Shown: positions 26,345 to 35,770, counted from the stretch's first letter. The stretch: 64,000 nt of DNA from Cellulomonas aerilata (GCF_007991755.1 NZ_BJYY01000013.1:372001-436000); one strand, 5' to 3'. Notes: generated by a model from the sequence alone, not told the origin. Numbers and translations are program-made.

Positions 26345-27135
26345 GCGAACACCCCCGCGCGGGTGCTCGCGAGGATCTCGGCGAGGTGGACGGTGCGCGG
26401 GGCGCCGTGCCCGGCGCCGTCGCCGGCCACCCGGACCGTCTCCCGCGCCGCGCGGCGCAGGCCGCCGTCGATGTGCATGAGGCACGAGGCGTCCCCGGCC
26501 GTGCACCGCTCGGCGCCGGTCTCGCGGATGTGCCGCATCTTGTCCTCGAGCATCGCCGACGACGTCCCGGAGTTCTTCATCGCGAACGTGCCGCCGAACC
26601 CACAGCACTCCTCCGCGCCGGGCAGCTCGACCAGGTCGAGCCCCGCGACCGCGCGCAGCAGCTGCAGCGGCTTGTCCCCGACGCGCAGCAGCCGCAGGGA
26701 GTGGCAGGTGGGGTGGTAGGTGACCCGGTGCGGGTAGTACGCGCCGACGTCGGTCACGCCCAGGACGTCCACGAGCAGCTCGGACAGCTCGTAGGTGCGC
26801 GCCGCGACCGCCGTCGCGCGGCCGGCCAGCGCGTGGCGCCCGGCGCCGTCGGCCACCGTCGCGTGCTGGTGCCGGACCGACCCGACGCACGACCCCGACG
26901 GCGCCACGACGGCGTCGCACGACGTCAGCGCCTCCTCGAACACGTCCACGTGGTGCGCGACCAGCGGCAGCGCCTCGCGCGCGTACCCGGTGTTGACGTG
27001 CATCTGGCCGCAGCACGTCTGCCCCGGCGGGAACACGACCTCGTGACCCAGACGCTCCAGCACGGTGACGGTCGCGCGGGCGACCGACGGGAACATCGCG
27101 TCCGCGAGACACGTGGCCATGAGTGCGATTCGCAC
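26341..27135 (-). CDS. lutA: LutA, CCG-domain subunit
   Basis: This 264-residue protein starts at GTG 27135, with AGGAGG 4 nt upstream. It carries two CCG-type cysteine-rich domains: CCGQMHVNTGY with the nearby GSCVG, and HPTCHSLR with CCGFGGTF. These ligate an iron-sulfur cluster in this family. It is the first gene of lutABC. A LacI-like palindrome about 30 bp upstream is a candidate operator; no dedicated regulator gene is next to it. Confidence 0.94.
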   Translation of the reverse strand: MRIALMATCLADAMFPSVARATVTVLERLGHEVVFPPGQTCCGQMHVNTGYAREALPLVAHHVDVFEEALTSCDAVVAPSGSCVGSVRHQHATVADGAGRHALAGRATAVAARTYELSELLVDVLGVTDVGAYYPHRVTYHPTCHSLRLLRVGDKPLQLLRAVAGLDLVELPGAEECCGFGGTFAMKNSGTSSAMLEDKMRHIRETGAERCTAGDASCLMHIDGGLRRAARETVRVAGDGAGHGAPRTVHLAEILASTRAGVFA

Positions 27136-27163
27136 GGGTCCTCCTACGCTGGGGGCGGCCGAG

Positions 27164-27177
27164 TGGAACGTTTCAAA
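27164..27177 (-). promoter_or_regulatory. Operator-like palindrome upstream of lutABC
   Basis: TGGAACGTTTCAAA (plus strand) centres on AACGTT and matches the TGAAACGTTTCA form common to LacI-family operators. It is 29 nt before the lutA start. The responsible regulator is not in the immediate vicinity. Confidence 0.45.
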
Positions 27178-27258
27178 CAGCGTACCCGCCCGGGTGCACG
27201 GGGCGGACCCGGTCCGCCCCGCGCACCGCGGTGATCCGGGTGCCCGCCGGGTGCCCGG

Positions 27259-28230
27259 TCACCAGGCGTAGTCCTCCGGGGCGGTCCTCCGGCCCGGGAA
27301 CAGCTCGTCCAGGCGCGCGAGCGCGGCGGCGTCGAGCGTGACGTCCAGCGCCCGGACCGCGGCCTCGAGCTGCTCGCCCGTGCGCGGGCCGATGATCGGT
27401 GCGGTCACGGCGGGCTGGTGCAGCAGCCAGGCGAGGGCGACGTCGCCGGGCTCGTGCCCCAGCTCGGCAGCCAGGTCCTCGTAGGCCTCGATCGCCTCGC
27501 GGTGGCTCTCCAGCGACTGCTTCGCCCGGCCCTCCAGGCGTCGCCTGCCCTCGCGCTCCTTGCGCACGACCCCACCCAGCAGGCCGCCCTGCAGCGGCGA
27601 CCACGGGATGAGCCCGAGCCCGTTGGCCTGGACGGCCGGGATGACCTCGAGCTCCACGTCGCGGGTCAGCAGGTTGTAGATCGACTGCTCGCTGACCAGG
27701 CCGGTGTAGCAGCGCCGGCGGGCGTGCTCCTGCGCGGTGGCGATGTGCCAGCCGGCGAAGTTGCTGCTGCCCGCGTAGAGCACCTTGCCCTGCGCGACGG
27801 CGACCTCCATGGCCTGCCAGATCTCGTCCCAGGGGGTGTCCCGGTCGACGTGGTGGAACTGGTAGAGGTCCACGTGGTCGGTCTGCAGGCGCCGCAGGCT
27901 CGCGTCGAGCGCGCGGCGGATGTTCAGCGCGGACAGCTTGCCGTCGTTGGGCCAGTCCGACATCGCACCGTAGAGCTTGGTGGCCAGGACGGTCCTCTCG
28001 CGGCGGCCGCCGCCGGTCGCGAACCAGCGACCGAGGATCGACTCGGTCGCGCCGACGCCCAGCTCGCCGCCGTAGCGGTTGGCGGTGTCGAAGAAGTTGA
28101 TCCCGTGCTCGTGCGCGGCGTCCATGATCGCGTGGGAGTCCGGCTCGGACGTCTGCGGACCGAAGTTCATCGTCCCGAGGCACAGTCGGGACACGGACAG
28201 GCCGGAACGGCCCAGGTGGGTGTAGTCCAT
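27259..28230 (-). CDS. Aldo/keto reductase
   Basis: This 323-residue AKR begins at ATG 28230. The tetrad is visible in FFDTANRYG (Asp, Tyr), VLATKLYG (Lys) and LYQFHHVD (His). The core IPWSPLQGGLLGG and the end TAPIIGPRTGEQL are typical of YajO- or AKR11-type enzymes. It lies upstream of lutA on the same strand, but its stop is 124 bp from the lutA start and the operator sits between, so it is probably a separate unit. Substrate is unknown. Confidence 0.9.
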   Translation of the reverse strand: MDYTHLGRSGLSVSRLCLGTMNFGPQTSEPDSHAIMDAAHEHGINFFDTANRYGGELGVGATESILGRWFATGGGRRERTVLATKLYGAMSDWPNDGKLSALNIRRALDASLRRLQTDHVDLYQFHHVDRDTPWDEIWQAMEVAVAQGKVLYAGSSNFAGWHIATAQEHARRRCYTGLVSEQSIYNLLTRDVELEVIPAVQANGLGLIPWSPLQGGLLGGVVRKEREGRRRLEGRAKQSLESHREAIEAYEDLAAELGHEPGDVALAWLLHQPAVTAPIIGPRTGEQLEAAVRALDVTLDAAALARLDELFPGRRTAPEDYAW

Positions 28231-28329
28231 GGCGACAGGCTGTCCCGCGGGGTGACCGGTGTCGACCGCAGGACGGCCGCCGGGCCGCCGGACATGCCGG
28301 ACACGCCGGACGAGGGACGAGGGGTGCAC

Positions 28330-30972
28330 GTGACGGTTCGACGAGGCCGACAGGCGCTGACCTCGCTGCGGCTGCGGCTGGGGGCGCCGCCGCCGGCCGC
28401 CGGGCGGTACGTGCCCGGGCCGCCGGTCGAGGACGTCCCCGCGGACGCGGTCGGCACCCCGGACGGCTTCACGGTCGAGCCGCCGCCGGACTGGCTGTGG
28501 GCCGGTGGCGGCTCGGCGCCGGCCCTGCGCGACCCGGCCGCGTACCGGGCCGCGGGCACGGCGCCCTACCTGTCCCTGGCGCCGGTCGAGGTCGCGCGCC
28601 GGGGCCTGGACGACGCGCAGAAGGAGCACTACTGCCGGTCCAGCGCGGACGTCACCATGCGCGGCGGGACGACGTCGGGGGTCGTGTACCCGCTGGCGGT
28701 GTGCGAGATCGCCCGGTCGTTCCGGCTGCGCAACGTGGGCGGCGCGTCCGCGGGGGCGATCGCGGCGGGCATGGCCGCCGCCGCCGAGGTCGGACGGGCG
28801 TCCGGCGTCGACGACGTCCCGCTGGCGGACGCCGACCGCGAGCGCGGGCACGTGCGTCCGGGCTTCGCCGGGCTCGCGGACGCCATGGCGTGGCTGTGCC
28901 AGCTCGACGACCCCGCCGGGACGCCGGAGCGGCACCGGCTGGCGTCGCTGTTCCGGCCCGCGCGCCCGGGCCGGCACCTGTTCCGGGTCGCCGAGGCGTA
29001 CTGGGCCGAGCGCTGGCTGACGCTGCCCTACCTCGTGGTGCGGGCCACCGGACTGGTCCCGACGCTGGTCGTGGCCGCCGCGCTCGTCGTCGCCGGGATG
29101 CTGCTCGGGCAGCTGAGCCACGCCCCGGGCGCCGACATCCCGTGGCTGCGGACGGCGTCGCTCGGCACGCTCGGCCTGCTGGGGATCCTGGCGGTGCTGA
29201 TCGGCGTCGGCCTCGGCGTGGCCGCGTGGCCGCCCGGCGAGGCGGTGCCCAGCACGCTCGACGACCCCGTCGTCCCCCGCACCGGACGGTCCGCCGGTGC
29301 CGTGGTGCGCGCGCTGTGGCTGCCCGTCGCCTCGGTGCTGACCGGGGTCGCGCTCGTCGCGGCCTGCCTGGTGTGGAGCCCCATCCGTCTCGAGGTGCTC
29401 GTGACGGTGGCCGCCGGGCTGCTGCTGACCGTCCTGCTGGCCCTGGCGGCCGGCGCGGCCGTGATCCTGGCGCGGGCCAAGCGGTTCGGCTACGGGGTCG
29501 TCGCCGGTGCGGACAGCCCCCGCGGGGCACGCGGCGCCGACCCCTCCCGCACCGCCGGGCGGCCGGTGGTCACGTGGCTGTCGGACACGCTGGGCGAGCT
29601 GAGCGGGCTCACGCACGCGCACGCCGGTGGTGCAGGCCCCGTGGCCGGCGGTCCCCCGGTGCTGCGCTTCGGGCACCTGTGGTGCGGGCCGGACTTCGAC
29701 CCCGCGCATCCCGGGGAGGCCGTGGAGATGTCGGCCCGGCCCGAGCTGCGCCGGGTGAACCTCGAGCTCATCACGTCCGAGCTCGTGCAGAGCCGCGCGT
29801 ACCGGTTCCCGCTGCCGCGCTCGGACGTGATGCGCGAGGGGGACGGCAGCCCGCTGTACGTCAGCGTGGCGGACCTGACCGACCCCGACCGCCAGGTCGT
29901 GCCCGCCGACGTCCGGCAGGTCCTGCTGCAGTGCGACGACGACCCGGACCTGCCGCGCCCGACGGCGGAGATGACCGACATCCGCACCGGGGACCGCGTG
30001 CGCCTGGTCCCGCTGCCCGAGCCGTGGAACCTGCCGGTCGTCCTGGCGGTCCGGCTCAGCATGTCCCTGCCCGGGCTGTTCCAGGCCGTGCGCCTGTACC
30101 GGGAGGCCGAGGCCGTGCCGGTGCGCGACGAGCTGGGACGTGCGCTGCTCCGCGACGGCGTCCCGGTCGTCTACCCGTCCGGCGCCGGGCCGTGGTGCGA
30201 GCAGCTGTGGTTCACCGACGGCGGCGTGACGTCGAACTTCCCCATCCACTTCTTCGACTCGCCGCTGCCGCTGTGGCCGACGTTCGGCATCGACCTGGGC
30301 TCGCACCCACCGGGCCGGCTCAGCCAGGACGTGTGGGTCCCGCAGGACTGGGACGTCAGGGGCGCCCCGACGCGGAACCTCAGTGCGGGCATGCCGGCGT
30401 TCCTGTCCGCGATCATCGGCACCGCCCGCGGGTGGCGGGACACCGAGCAGACCTTCATGCCCGGGACCCGCGGACGGGTCGCGTGGGTGCGCCAGCGCGC
30501 CGGCGAGGGCGGGGCCAACCTGTTCATGGACAACGCGACCATCGCGTCCCTCGCCCTGCGCGGCGTGGTCGCCGGCGCCCGCCTGCGCCGCCGGTTCTCC
30601 GACCTCGCGTACTGGCGGCGCAGCCAGTGGATCCGGATGCGCGCCGCCGTGGGCAGCCTCGAGGAGCTCGCCCAGGACGTGACCCGCAGCCGCCACCGCC
30701 AGCCCTACGACGAGCTCAGCCGGGCCGACCTCGCGGCCGCGGCCCTGCGACGGATCACCGGGGCCGACCTCCCGGGCGACCCGCGCGGCACGGCCACCTC
30801 CCCGGACCTGCCCTGGTACGAGCCGGCGGAGGCCACGGCGGCGGAGTACTGGCGCGCCGTCCAGACCCTGCTGGACGGCGTGGAGCAGGGCGCGCGGCCC
30901 GCCGACGACACGCTGCTCACCGACGACGTCCCGCAGCCCTCCCCCGTCCTGCGCCAGGTGCCGCGGGTGTGA
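28330..30972 (+). CDS. Patatin-like phospholipase with inserted transmembrane region
   Basis: This large protein is about 880 residues from GTG 28330, which has GAGGGG 5 nt upstream; GTG 28324 and ATG 28294 are in-frame alternatives. The patatin oxyanion motif is MRGGTTSGVVYP and the nucleophile elbow is GGASAGA with Ser at about residue 140. The partner Asp lies in FTDGGVTSNFP at about residue 630. Between them are four hydrophobic helices (about residues 240-262, 279-301, 332-352 and 357-382), so the catalytic dyad is separated by roughly 490 residues instead of the usual 150-200. The soluble C-terminus follows. It is likely a membrane-anchored lipid hydrolase. Its substrate and side of action are unknown, and no secretion signal is visible. 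Confidence 0.82.
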   Translation: MTVRRGRQALTSLRLRLGAPPPAAGRYVPGPPVEDVPADAVGTPDGFTVEPPPDWLWAGGGSAPALRDPAAYRAAGTAPYLSLAPVEVARRGLDDAQKEHYCRSSADVTMRGGTTSGVVYPLAVCEIARSFRLRNVGGASAGAIAAGMAAAAEVGRASGVDDVPLADADRERGHVRPGFAGLADAMAWLCQLDDPAGTPERHRLASLFRPARPGRHLFRVAEAYWAERWLTLPYLVVRATGLVPTLVVAAALVVAGMLLGQLSHAPGADIPWLRTASLGTLGLLGILAVLIGVGLGVAAWPPGEAVPSTLDDPVVPRTGRSAGAVVRALWLPVASVLTGVALVAACLVWSPIRLEVLVTVAAGLLLTVLLALAAGAAVILARAKRFGYGVVAGADSPRGARGADPSRTAGRPVVTWLSDTLGELSGLTHAHAGGAGPVAGGPPVLRFGHLWCGPDFDPAHPGEAVEMSARPELRRVNLELITSELVQSRAYRFPLPRSDVMREGDGSPLYVSVADLTDPDRQVVPADVRQVLLQCDDDPDLPRPTAEMTDIRTGDRVRLVPLPEPWNLPVVLAVRLSMSLPGLFQAVRLYREAEAVPVRDELGRALLRDGVPVVYPSGAGPWCEQLWFTDGGVTSNFPIHFFDSPLPLWPTFGIDLGSHPPGRLSQDVWVPQDWDVRGAPTRNLSAGMPAFLSAIIGTARGWRDTEQTFMPGTRGRVAWVRQRAGEGGANLFMDNATIASLALRGVVAGARLRRRFSDLAYWRRSQWIRMRAAVGSLEELAQDVTRSRHRQPYDELSRADLAAAALRRITGADLPGDPRGTATSPDLPWYEPAEATAAEYWRAVQTLLDGVEQGARPADDTLLTDDVPQPSPVLRQVPRV

Positions 30973-31064
30973 GCCGATGAACGAGCGAGGGGTGGGCGGA
31001 CGACGGACGCAGCGGGACGGCGTCGCGTGACAGCCTGGCCTCCCGCCCACGAGAGGAACCCGCC

Positions 31065-32036
31065 ATGCAGTACACGACGCTCGGCAGCACCGGCCTGCAG
31101 GTCTCGCGCCTCGCCCTCGGGTGCATGACCTACGGCGAGCCGGAGCGCGGCGGCCACCCCTGGACGCTGCCGGAGGACCAGAGCCGCCCGCTCATCCGCC
31201 AGGCCGTCGAAGCCGGGATCACCTTCTTCGACACCGCGAACGTGTACTCCGACGGGTCCAGCGAGGAGATCGTCGGCCGCGCGCTGAAGGACTTCACCCG
31301 CCGTGAGGACGTCGTGCTGGCGACCAAGGTGCACGGGCGGATGCGTCCCGGGCCCAACGGGGCGGGCCTGTCCCGCAAGGCGATCCTGCACGAGATCGAC
31401 GCGAGCCTGACCCGGCTCGGCACGGACCACGTCGACCTCTACCAGATCCACCGCTGGGACCGGACCACCCCGGTCGAGGAGACGCTCGAGGCGCTGCACG
31501 ACGTCGTCAAGGCGGGCAAGGCCCGGTACATCGGCGCGTCGTCCATGTGGGCGTGGCAGTTCGCCAAGGCGCTGCACCTGCAGTCGGCCCACGGCTGGAC
31601 GCGGTTCGTCTCCATGCAGGACCACCTCAACCTCCTCAACCGCGAGGAGGAGCGCGAGATGCTGCCGCTGTGCGCCGACGAGGGCATCGGCGTCGTGCCG
31701 TGGAGCCCGCTGGCCCGCGGCCGGCTGACCCGCGACGTGGGCAGCACCACGGCCCGGTCGGAGACCGACGAGTTCGGCAAGACGCTGTACACCGAGCCGA
31801 GCGACGACGACGTCATCCGGGCGGTCGGCGAGGTGGCCGCCGAGCGCGGGGTGCCGCGGGCGCAGGTCGCCCTCGCCTGGGTGCTGCGCAAGCCCGTCGT
31901 CAGCGCGCCCATCGTCGGCGCGAGCAGGCCCGGGCACCTCGACGACGCCGTGGCGGCCCTGGAGCTGGAGCTCACGGACGACGAGGTCGCCCGGCTGGAG
32001 GCGCCGTACCGGCCGCACCCGGTCGCCGGGTTCTGA
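31065..32036 (+). CDS. Aldo/keto reductase
   Basis: This 323-residue AKR starts at ATG 31065 with AGAGGA nearby. The tetrad is in FFDTANVYSDG (Asp, Tyr), VLATKVHG (Lys) and DLYQIHRWD (His). VVPWSPLARGRL and SAPIVGASRPGHL are cofactor and loop elements of AKRs related to YhdN/IolS types. It is 92 bp downstream of the patatin gene. The three other AKRs nearby are similar in length and motif order, but this one is not their close copy. Substrate is unknown. Confidence 0.92.
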   Translation: MQYTTLGSTGLQVSRLALGCMTYGEPERGGHPWTLPEDQSRPLIRQAVEAGITFFDTANVYSDGSSEEIVGRALKDFTRREDVVLATKVHGRMRPGPNGAGLSRKAILHEIDASLTRLGTDHVDLYQIHRWDRTTPVEETLEALHDVVKAGKARYIGASSMWAWQFAKALHLQSAHGWTRFVSMQDHLNLLNREEEREMLPLCADEGIGVVPWSPLARGRLTRDVGSTTARSETDEFGKTLYTEPSDDDVIRAVGEVAAERGVPRAQVALAWVLRKPVVSAPIVGASRPGHLDDAVAALELELTDDEVARLEAPYRPHPVAGF

Positions 32037-32074
32037 CGGCATGGTGACGGCATGGTCTGACGGCATGGTCTGAC
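32034..32074. repeat. Tandem repeat of 11-13 bp at the AKR stop codon
   Basis: TGACGGCATGG, then TGACGGCATGGTC twice, then TGAC; the first unit contains the TGA stop of the aldo/keto reductase gene. Confidence 0.8.
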
Positions 32075-32184
32075 TGCACAGCGTGACGGGGCGGCGCGAC
32101 GGGCGGCGTGCGCCCGTCGCATGCCGCTGCCGTCCGCCCGTCCTGGCTGGGGGCACACCCGCGGGTGAGGGATCCTTGTGCCCC

Positions 32185-33483
32185 GTGGACCGACCGACCG
32201 CTGGACCCCGCCCGACCCGGCCCGACGACGCCCCCCTGTTCCCGATGCGCACCGTGGTGCTGGGCGCGTTCGTGCCGTCGCTGGTGTTCGACGTCGGAAC
32301 CGGCGCGATGCTGCCGATCATCGTCCCGACGGCGGTCGGCCTCGGCGCGGACCTGGCGACCGCGGGCGTGGTCGCGGCGCTGCTGCCGATCGGGCAGATC
32401 CTCGCGGACCTGCCCGCCGGGTCCCTGGCCGCCAAGGTGGGCGACCGCACCGCGCAGATCCTGGCCGGAACGGTGGCGGCGTTCGCGTTCCTCGCGGCGT
32501 TCCTGGCACCCGGCCTGCTCACCCTCGGTCTGGCCGTCGCCGCGACGGGGGCGGCCGCGGCGGTGTTCAACCTCGCCCGGCACTCCTACCTCACCGAGGT
32601 CACCCCGCCGATGCGCCGGGCCCGGGTGCTGTCCACGCTCGCCGGGGTGCACCGCATCGGGCAGTTCCTCGGCCCGTTCGCGGGCGCGCTGGTGGTCCAC
32701 GGCGGGGATGTGCGCAACGGGTTCCTGCTCGGGGTGGGCGCCGCAGCGGTCGCCACCGCGGTGCTCGTCGGCGTCCGCGAGACGGCTCCCGGCGACCGGC
32801 CGGCCGAGACCCTCCGCTCGCGGGCGGCGGCCCGGCGCGAGGCCGCGCGGACCTCCCCGCCGCCGCCCACCCTGCTCGGCGTCCTGCGCGACCACCGCCG
32901 GGTGTTCACGTCGCTGGGGATCGCGGTGCTGCTGGTGGGCGCCGTGCGCGGGGCCCGGCAGACGGTCATCCCGCTGTGGGGCGAGCACCTGGGGCTGGAC
33001 GCCTCGACGACCTCCCTGATCTTCGGCCTCGCGGGTGGCGTCGACATGCTGCTCTTCTACCCGGCCGGCAAGGTCATGGACCACCTCGGCCGGCTGTGGA
33101 TCGGGGTGCCGTCCATGCTGGTCATGGGCCTGTCGATGGTGCTGCTGCCGTTCACCGACTCCGTCGCCGAGGTGTGCGTGGCCGCCGCCCTGATGGGGCT
33201 GGGCAACGGCATGAGCTCCGGGATCCTCATGACTCTCGGGTCCGACGTCTCCCCCGCGACCGGGCGGGCGCAGTTCCTCGGCGTGTGGCGGGTGCTGCAG
33301 GATTCCGGGTCCGCGCTCGGGCCGCTGGTGGTCTCCGCCGGGGCTGCGCTGGGATCGGTCGCGGCCGGCGTCTGGGCGACCGGGGTGCTCGGGGCGGCGG
33401 CGACCGGGGCGCTGGCCCGGTGGGTCCCGCGCTGGTCCGTGCACGCGAACCGGACCACCCGCCGGCGGGCCGGGCTCGTCTGA
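32185..33483 (+). CDS. MFS transporter
   Basis: This permease of about 432 residues starts at GTG 32185; TTG 32176 is an alternative. It has twelve hydrophobic segments and the MFS motif-A-like loop AAKVGDRTAQI after helix 2. A hydrophilic central loop (RETAPGDRPAETLRSRAAARR) and a second half opening DHRRVFTSLG complete the fold. The C-terminal half has LWGEHLGLD and GKVMDHLGRLW, like drug or sugar efflux MFS proteins. Substrate is unknown. It precedes an NAD-binding dehydrogenase by 143 bp, with a 24-bp repeat in the gap. Confidence 0.87.
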   Translation: MDRPTAGPRPTRPDDAPLFPMRTVVLGAFVPSLVFDVGTGAMLPIIVPTAVGLGADLATAGVVAALLPIGQILADLPAGSLAAKVGDRTAQILAGTVAAFAFLAAFLAPGLLTLGLAVAATGAAAAVFNLARHSYLTEVTPPMRRARVLSTLAGVHRIGQFLGPFAGALVVHGGDVRNGFLLGVGAAAVATAVLVGVRETAPGDRPAETLRSRAAARREAARTSPPPPTLLGVLRDHRRVFTSLGIAVLLVGAVRGARQTVIPLWGEHLGLDASTTSLIFGLAGGVDMLLFYPAGKVMDHLGRLWIGVPSMLVMGLSMVLLPFTDSVAEVCVAAALMGLGNGMSSGILMTLGSDVSPATGRAQFLGVWRVLQDSGSALGPLVVSAGAALGSVAAGVWATGVLGAAATGALARWVPRWSVHANRTTRRRAGLV

Positions 33484-33510
33484 CCAGCGGGTCGCTCGGA
33501 CCCGGGCGGC

Positions 33511-33558
33511 CGGCGGCTCGGACGCCCGGCGAGCCGGCGGCTCGGACGCCCGGCGAGC
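33511..33558. repeat. 24-bp tandem repeat, two copies, 28 bp past the MFS stop
   Basis: Two perfect copies of a unit starting CGGCGGCTCGGACGCC occupy 33511-33534 and 33535-33558. Confidence 0.85.
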
Positions 33559-33626
33559 CGGCGCCTCGCGTCGCACCCGTCCGGGTGCCGTGCCAGGCTC
33601 GGGGCCCTCGTCGCCTGGAGGTCACC

Positions 33627-34514
33627 ATGCCCGCGCCCACCACCGTCGCCGTCCTCGGGACCGGAGCGCTCGGGCACGCGATGGCCGTGCGCCTCGCCGA
33701 CCGCGAGCTGACCGTCCGGGTCTGGAACCGCACGCCGCAGCGTGCCGCGGCGGTCGTCGCCGAGCGGGGGCAGGTCGCGGCGCACGAGCAGGTCGCCGAC
33801 GCCGTCGCGGGGGCCGACGTCGTGCTCACGGTGGTCCGCGACGACGCCGCCCTCGAGTCCCTCGCGGACGCCGTGCTGGCCGCGATGCCCCCCGGCGGGG
33901 TGTGGGTGCAGGCGTCGACGATCGGGCCCGACGCCGCGCGCCGGTCGGCCCGCCGTGCCGCCGAGGCGGGTGTCGCGTACGTCGACGCCCCGGTGTCGGG
34001 CAGCACCGTCCCGGCCCGCAGCGGCACGCTGGTGTGGCTGGTCGCCGGGGCGTCGTCCGCCATCGACGCCGCGCGACCGGTGCTGGACGCCCTGGGCAGC
34101 TCGGTGCAGGTGCTGGGCGCCGAGGGCTGGGAGGGCAGCGCCGCCAAGCTGGTCGTCAACGCGTGGATGGCGTCCGCCGTCGTGGCGGCCGCGGACGCCC
34201 TCGCGCTCGCCGACCGGCTCGGCGTCGGGCACGACGCGCTGCGCGACGTCCTCGGCGCCGGGGCGCTGGCCATGCCGTACGCGCTGGCGAAGATGCAGGC
34301 GATGGACGCCGGCAGCCACGAGCCCGGCTTCGCGGTCGAGCTCGCCCTCAAGGACCTGCGGCTGGCCGCCCGGGACGCCGCGTTCTCGACCCCGCTCCTC
34401 GACGCGGTCGCCGCCCGGTTCGTCGCGGCCGAGGCCGCGGGGCACGGCGGGCGGGACGTCGCCGCCGTGCACCTGGTCAGCGCGCCCCCCGCCGCCGAGG
34501 GGTCCGGCGGCTGA
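33627..34514 (+). CDS. NAD(P)-dependent 3-hydroxyacid dehydrogenase-like oxidoreductase
   Basis: This 295-residue protein starts at ATG 33627 after GGAGG. VAVLGTGALGHAMAVRL is the Rossmann glycine motif. The conserved substrate-binding segment is VDAPVSGSTVPARSGTL at about residue 118, and the catalytic-lysine region is GSAAKLVVNAWM. These features place it in the beta-hydroxyacid dehydrogenase family with 3-hydroxyisobutyrate and tartronate-semialdehyde reductases. Exact substrate is not determinable. Most of the gene lies in the 3' half of a run of plus-strand genes. Confidence 0.88.
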   Translation: MPAPTTVAVLGTGALGHAMAVRLADRELTVRVWNRTPQRAAAVVAERGQVAAHEQVADAVAGADVVLTVVRDDAALESLADAVLAAMPPGGVWVQASTIGPDAARRSARRAAEAGVAYVDAPVSGSTVPARSGTLVWLVAGASSAIDAARPVLDALGSSVQVLGAEGWEGSAAKLVVNAWMASAVVAAADALALADRLGVGHDALRDVLGAGALAMPYALAKMQAMDAGSHEPGFAVELALKDLRLAARDAAFSTPLLDAVAARFVAAEAAGHGGRDVAAVHLVSAPPAAEGSGG

Positions 34515-34549
34515 CGCCCGGCCCCCGTCGTCCGCCCTCGGCCAGGCCG

Positions 34550-35770
34550 TCAGCCCTCGGCGAGCCGGTCCAGCGCGAGGCCGGCGAGCACCGCGGCGGA
34601 CAGCGGCAGCGCGGCATCGTCGAATCGCGCGTGCGCGGAGTGGTTGTAGGGCGCCGTGGCCGGGTCCGCTCCGGACGGGGTCGCACCCACGAACAGGAAC
34701 GCACCGGGCACCTCCTCCAGCACGTAGGAGAAGTCCTCGGCACCGGACACCGGCCGCGCGGCGACCTCGAAGCCGGCCTCGCCGGTCAGCGCGGTGGTGA
34801 CCCGCCGGGCGCGCTCGACCTCGTGCGGGTCGTTGACGGTCACGGGGTACCCGCGCACGTAGCTCACGTCGGCGGTGAGCCCGTGCGCCGCGGCGACGTG
34901 CTCGACGACCCGGATGAGCCGGTCGGGGATGATCGCGTGCTGCGCCGGGGAGAAGGTGCGCACGGTGGCGTCGATCTCGGCCGTGCCGGGGATGACGTTG
35001 TCGACCGTCCCCGCCGCGATCCGGCCGACCGACACCACGACGGGGTCGTGCGCGTCGAACTGCCGGGTGACCGCGGTCTGCAGCGCCAGGACGATCTCGG
35101 CGGCGACGGTCACGGGGTCGGCGGCCAGGTGCGGCATGGACCCGTGCCCGCCCCGCCCGCGGACCGTGACGTACATCTGGTCCGCGGCCGCCATCGCCGT
35201 CCCCGGCCGGCCGGTGACCACGCCGCCGGCCACCATCGCCGAGACGACGTGCACCCCGTACGCCGCGACCACCCGCGTGCCGGCGGCGTCGAGCACGCCC
35301 TCCTCGATCATGATCCGGGCCCCGTGGTTGCCCTCCTCCCCCGGTTGGAACATCAGGACCACCGACCCGGCGATCACCTCGCGCCGGGCGGCGAGCAGGC
35401 GGGCCGCCCCGACCAGACCGGCGACGTGCAGGTCGTGGCCGCACGCGTGCATGGCGCCGGCGTGCTCGCTGGTGAACGGCTCGCCGGAGTCCTCCGTGAC
35501 CGGCAGGGCGTCCATGTCGCCGCGCAGCAGCACCGCGGGCCCCGGCCGCCCGCCGCGCAGGACGGCGACGACCGAGCTCAGGCCGGCCCCGGTGGTGACC
35601 TCCAGGCCCAGCCCGTCGAGCGCCCGCAGGACGCGCTCCTGGGTACGCGGCAGGGCCAGACCGATCTCGGGGACCCGGTGCAGGTCGTGGCGCAGCGCGG
35701 CGAGCTCGGGGGCGAGCGCCCGGGCGTCGTCGAGCAGGTCGGCGGGGACGTGCGCAGGGGTCTGGGTCAC
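34550..35770 (-). CDS. M20-family amidohydrolase (IAA-amino acid hydrolase-like)
   Basis: This 406-residue metallohydrolase starts at GTG 35770. Metal-binding features are GDMDALPV, HACGHDLHVAGL and the base-containing GEEGNHGARIMIEEG. FGVHVVS-like AYGVHVVSAM and the C-terminal SGAEDFSYVLEEVPGAFLF complete the pattern. The family removes acyl or carboxyl groups from N-acyl amino acids. It is convergent with the dehydrogenase above, with a 35-bp gap. No substrate clue is visible. Confidence 0.93.
   Translation of the reverse strand: MTQTPAHVPADLLDDARALAPELAALRHDLHRVPEIGLALPRTQERVLRALDGLGLEVTTGAGLSSVVAVLRGGRPGPAVLLRGDMDALPVTEDSGEPFTSEHAGAMHACGHDLHVAGLVGAARLLAARREVIAGSVVLMFQPGEEGNHGARIMIEEGVLDAAGTRVVAAYGVHVVSAMVAGGVVTGRPGTAMAAADQMYVTVRGRGGHGSMPHLAADPVTVAAEIVLALQTAVTRQFDAHDPVVVSVGRIAAGTVDNVIPGTAEIDATVRTFSPAQHAIIPDRLIRVVEHVAAAHGLTADVSYVRGYPVTVNDPHEVERARRVTTALTGEAGFEVAARPVSGAEDFSYVLEEVPGAFLFVGATPSGADPATAPYNHSAHARFDDAALPLSAAVLAGLALDRLAEG

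Noticed and set aside
27259-31050. A 1263-residue minus-strand fusion of an aldo/keto reductase to upstream sequence
   Set aside because: Only residues after MDYTHLGR are coding-like; the upstream part is antisense to the patatin gene.
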